Shown here: piece after piece, positions 62,317 to 64,000 of the stretch | Position numbering within the stretch: the first letter of the stretch is position 1 | Layout of the letters: every line of letters starts with the position of its first letter | Origin: Brevibacterium aurantiacum | GTDB taxonomy: Bacteria > Actinomycetota > Actinomycetes > Actinomycetales > Brevibacteriaceae | DNA: 64,000 nt | Direction of reading: 5' to 3' | Assembly (NCBI RefSeq): GCF_900169065.1 | Contig: NZ_FXZB01000009.1 | Location: 86,675 to 150,674 of the forward strand | Notes under the pieces: generated by a model | The model's input: only the letters and a program-made list of their open reading frames with translations | Told to the model about the DNA's origin: nothing | Databases searched by the model: none | Made by a program: the position numbers and the translations under genes

Positions 62317-62544
62317 ATGAGTGACCGTTTTGATATCGAGTCAAGGTGGCCGGACGTGTTCGAGGGTTTGGATGATCAGCAGCGTCGGAACGTGGTGGAG
62401 GCGTTGGCTGCGAACTGGCATGAGGGGTGGATTCCCAACAGGGAGGACGTGGCTCGGCTAACAGCCAAGGTGCGTAGAGACATCACTCGCGAGGAGTACG
62501 TTGCGCAGACGGTTGCGGCTGCGCAATCTGCACGCCGTCAGTAA
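62317..62544 (+). CDS. antitoxin VbhA-like protein (no toxin seen)
   Basis: A 75-residue protein, MSDRFDIESRWPDVFEGLDDQQRRN then LAANWHEGWIPNREDVARLTAKVRRDITREEYVAQTV. The layout resembles VbhA-type antitoxins that inhibit Fic AMP-transferases in actinobacterial mobile elements. A Fic gene should follow directly but the next 325 bases hold none, so it is an orphan. ATG 62317 has GAGAGG eight bases upstream. The family call is by memory of the pattern, not a search. Confidence 0.55.
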   Translation: MSDRFDIESRWPDVFEGLDDQQRRNVVEALAANWHEGWIPNREDVARLTAKVRRDITREEYVAQTVAAAQSARRQ

Positions 62545-62869
62545 TGCAAGAGGTGTGATGGCTGAAGGTGTTCGTGTGGTCGGGTTCATGGGTGGTGTGT
62601 GTGTCTGTGCAGGAAGTCTGGAGTGTCCCGCGTGTGGTGTCGTGTCAGAGATGAAGGTGATGATGGCACGAATAATGAGGGTAGGTGGTCACAACGTCGT
62701 GGCGAGTATCGATGAAGGCGATCGCGACGGGTGAACCGTAGTCCGTTCTTCACCTCTGCGCAGTACCGGCTCGGTGACATGCTCATGCGGTGTGAAGCGG
62801 ACTGTCGACAAGTTCGAGTTCCCCCGGCGTGTACTCAGGGACTGCTCGACAGCTCGCAAGTGAAGATAT
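62545..62869. other. non-coding or decayed island DNA
   Basis: No convincing gene. Short frames lack ribosome-binding sites. A T/G-rich run (TGGTGTGTGTGTC) at 62590-62604 is of low complexity. Composition shifts from GC-rich to AT-rich near 62860. Confidence 0.4.
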
Positions 62870-63148
62870 TTAAATATGTTCTAGTTTCTTCAATATTTTC
62901 GCTCGGGATCTATGTAGCTTCCACCAGCTGTAAGTTCCCGTGGCCGTGACCTTCCCCAGTTCTTCGAGACCAGGTAGATCTCGATCCTTCAGGGTCCTGT
63001 CGATTTCCTCTTTATCCTTTCCCTTCATCGATTCAACTAAAGAGTTAGCTTCTTCGACTCGCGTGTTCGAAAAAGGATGGGAAGACAGTTCTTCGTCTAT
63101 ATCTTTCAGTTGATTCTCCAAATCAGACTGAGAAGGATTTTTGAACAT
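62870..63148 (-). CDS. 92-residue helical protein, possible bacteriocin immunity protein
   Basis: A small, polar, predicted all-helical protein: MFKNPSQSDLENQLKDIDEEL, VEEANSLVESMKGKDKEEIDRTLKDRDLPGLEEL, then TGTYSWWKLHRSRAKILKKLEHI. It has no signal peptide. ATG 63148 has AGGA seven bases upstream, and it starts 9 bases after the stop of the bacteriocin-like frame. Size, charge, helix content and position fit class II bacteriocin immunity proteins, but no family is recognised. It is much AT-richer than the chromosome. Confidence 0.5.
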   Translation of the reverse strand: MFKNPSQSDLENQLKDIDEELSSHPFSNTRVEEANSLVESMKGKDKEEIDRTLKDRDLPGLEELGKVTATGTYSWWKLHRSRAKILKKLEHI

Positions 63149-63157
63149 CAACGTATC

Positions 63158-63429
63158 CTACTTTCCGAAGACACACGCAGCGGCAGCTCGACCAAACGCA
63201 CCGGCAATCGAAGCCCAGGTGCCCATCGACGCGATTCGGGCGATATCCGGTGCGCTCAGACCCAATCCAACCAAACATTTGACGATGAAATACGGCAGTG
63301 CGTGTGTTTCCACGGAGACCGGATAGTCGACTTCCCCTGCTTCTTCCTCACTGATAGTTTGCGCCAGTGTTCCATCGTGGCAACCCCCGCAGTGGCCGTC
63401 CTTTTCATGCTTGGTCGTATAGCCAACAT
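63158..63429 (-). pseudogene. bacteriocin-like small peptide gene, frameshifted near start
   Basis: A strong ribosome-binding site (GAGGAG, six bases before ATG 63429) leads into a frame that gives an unconvincing 57-residue product. One base off, the frame reads GYTTKHEKDGHCGGC, then an acidic stretch TISEEEAGEVDYPVS, and a hydrophobic Gly/Ala-rich end LPYFIVKCLVGLGLSAPDIA and TWASIAGAFGRAAAACVFGK, stopping at 63158. A single lost T after the ATG would explain both. The tail resembles class II bacteriocins. The partner gene follows after 9 bases. Confidence 0.45.
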
Positions 63430-63648
63430 GATTGTCTCCTCTAGCTGAAAAACCTGCATAAACTATGTAATTTACATCACGCTACCAGGCTTGCTGTACA
63501 AGGAAAACAGGCGGTTATAAATGATTACAGCAAATGCATATATTAGCTACGATGCGATCAAGTTCCAGGTCAGGCTTTTCGGGAACGTGAGATAGGACGT
63601 TCTTCTTCACTGGTAATTACGATGGGTTGAATCAGCTGACATTATCTG
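63430..63648. other. AT-rich upstream region
   Basis: About 220 bases, AT-rich, with GTAATTTAC and TATAAATGATTACAG segments that could serve as promoters for the minus-strand small genes. No gene seen. Confidence 0.4.
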
Positions 63649-64000
63649 TGGACCCCCTACGTGTCAGGCTGGAGCGGGACCACGGTGACAGAGCAAATCA
63701 GTCCGACCACGTAGGGCGAGAACCAGGAAGCCAATCAATATGTCGAGTCTCGTTGTGGCCGAAGTAGGCCAAAATGGGTCCATGAGTAGTTCCGGACCGC
63801 GTGCCGGTGGACCGTCCCGTCGAAGGTCGTTCACTCCCGCGCAGAAGCTTGAGTTGTTGACCCAGTACGAGGACGCCTGCACCGGCAAGGAGGGCGGTGC
63901 TTTTCTGCGGGAACAGGGTTTGTATTCCTCGCAGATCGCTGAATGGCGAAAGCTTCGTGATGCCGGTGCTCTCACCGGAAAGAAGCCCGGGGAAACCATT
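63649..64000 (+). mobile_element. insertion sequence, left end (continues past window)
   Basis: A sharp return to GC-rich sequence begins at TGTGGACCCC near 63649, a plausible terminal inverted repeat starting with TG. It is followed by a transposase gene reading out of the window. IS3-like is the best fit. The right end is not visible. Confidence 0.6.
63782..64000 (+). CDS. transposase OrfA-like protein, partial
   Basis: The frame starts ATG 63782 (MSSSGPRAGGPSRRRSFTPAQKLE) and stays open to the window end (73 codons seen). It shows a transposase helix-turn-helix of the IS3 type: KLELLTQYEDACTGKEGGAFLREQ, then GLYSSQIAEWRKLRDAGAL. The N-terminal Arg/Ser-rich part is basic. It is cut by the window end. 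Confidence 0.7.
   Translation, partial: MSSSGPRAGGPSRRRSFTPAQKLELLTQYEDACTGKEGGAFLREQGLYSSQIAEWRKLRDAGALTGKKPGETI

Noticed and set aside
63360..63400. CxxCH heme-like motif (CGGCH) in the bacteriocin-like frame
   Set aside because: There is no signal peptide or other cytochrome c feature, and the frame is shifted relative to its start; likely chance.
63256..63429. The 57-residue frame starting at ATG 63429
   Set aside because: Although it has the ribosome-binding site, its product looks random and basic, while the neighbouring frame is protein-like; treated as a frameshifted gene.

Overview
The window reads as high-GC actinobacterial chromosome, most likely Brevibacterium or a close relative in Micrococcales. 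This is inferred from the tmRNA tag AKSNNRTDFALAA, the nrdHIEF and sdhCDAB arrangements, a Pat-type aminotransferase, a mycothiol-type DinB enzyme and many leaderless-looking promoters. Nothing here fixes the species. About 56 kb is ordinary chromosome. From about 56.06 kb onward the DNA looks like an integrated element or composite island.

Layout. 1-1037: end of smpB, then tmRNA with a shared terminator. 1071-8851: a catabolic cluster with a stand-alone ThDP enzyme and a PucR-controlled operon (ureohydrolase, second ThDP enzyme, Na+/solute symporter). Together these look like uptake and breakdown of a guanidino compound. 8864-15157: a Pat aminotransferase behind a Bat/MoxR operon (MoxR ATPase, DUF58, two VWA membrane proteins, a TPR-like protein). 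15239-16552: an IS110-family element. 16879-21207: nrdH-nrdI-nrdE and nrdF, preceded by DnaA-box-like repeats and two NrdR-like boxes 31 bp apart. 21284-24405: a FUSC membrane protein, a 54-residue ORF and a D,D-carboxypeptidase. 24508-27960: sdhCDAB. 28325-33596: ManC, M20 peptidase, BMP lipoprotein, adenosine deaminase and a membrane protein. 33653-39381: monooxygenase, lipoprotein, GNAT, MarR and sucCD. 39583-44168: threonine aldolase, rtcB with an unusual leader (29-codon ORF, three-way junction, terminator), a universal stress protein and an rRNA-type methyltransferase. 44184-55928: UvrA paralogue, PadR/HAAS pair, thioesterase, TfoX, NTF2-like, ArsR/SRPBCC, APC permease with a YtcJ-like amidohydrolase, TetR, ASCH, a mycothiol-type enzyme and GNAT.

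The island. At 56061-56083 the minus strand carries what looks like the 3' end of a tRNA (T-loop plus acceptor strand) followed by a terminator, without the rest of the tRNA. After it come a VIT-family transporter, a P1B-type metal ATPase, a frameshifted chromate transporter, a truncated MobF relaxase with palindromes upstream, an orphan VbhA-like antitoxin, an AT-richer patch with a frameshifted bacteriocin-like peptide and a small helical partner, and the start of another insertion sequence running off the end.

The most novel-looking item is the rtcB leader at 42055-42298. There the start codon of a small ORF with a good ribosome-binding site is folded into the closing helix of a three-way junction, upstream of an intrinsic terminator and the RNA ligase gene. 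The bacteriocin-like pair at 62870-63429 is second. All functions are read from sequence motifs by eye; no database search was run.
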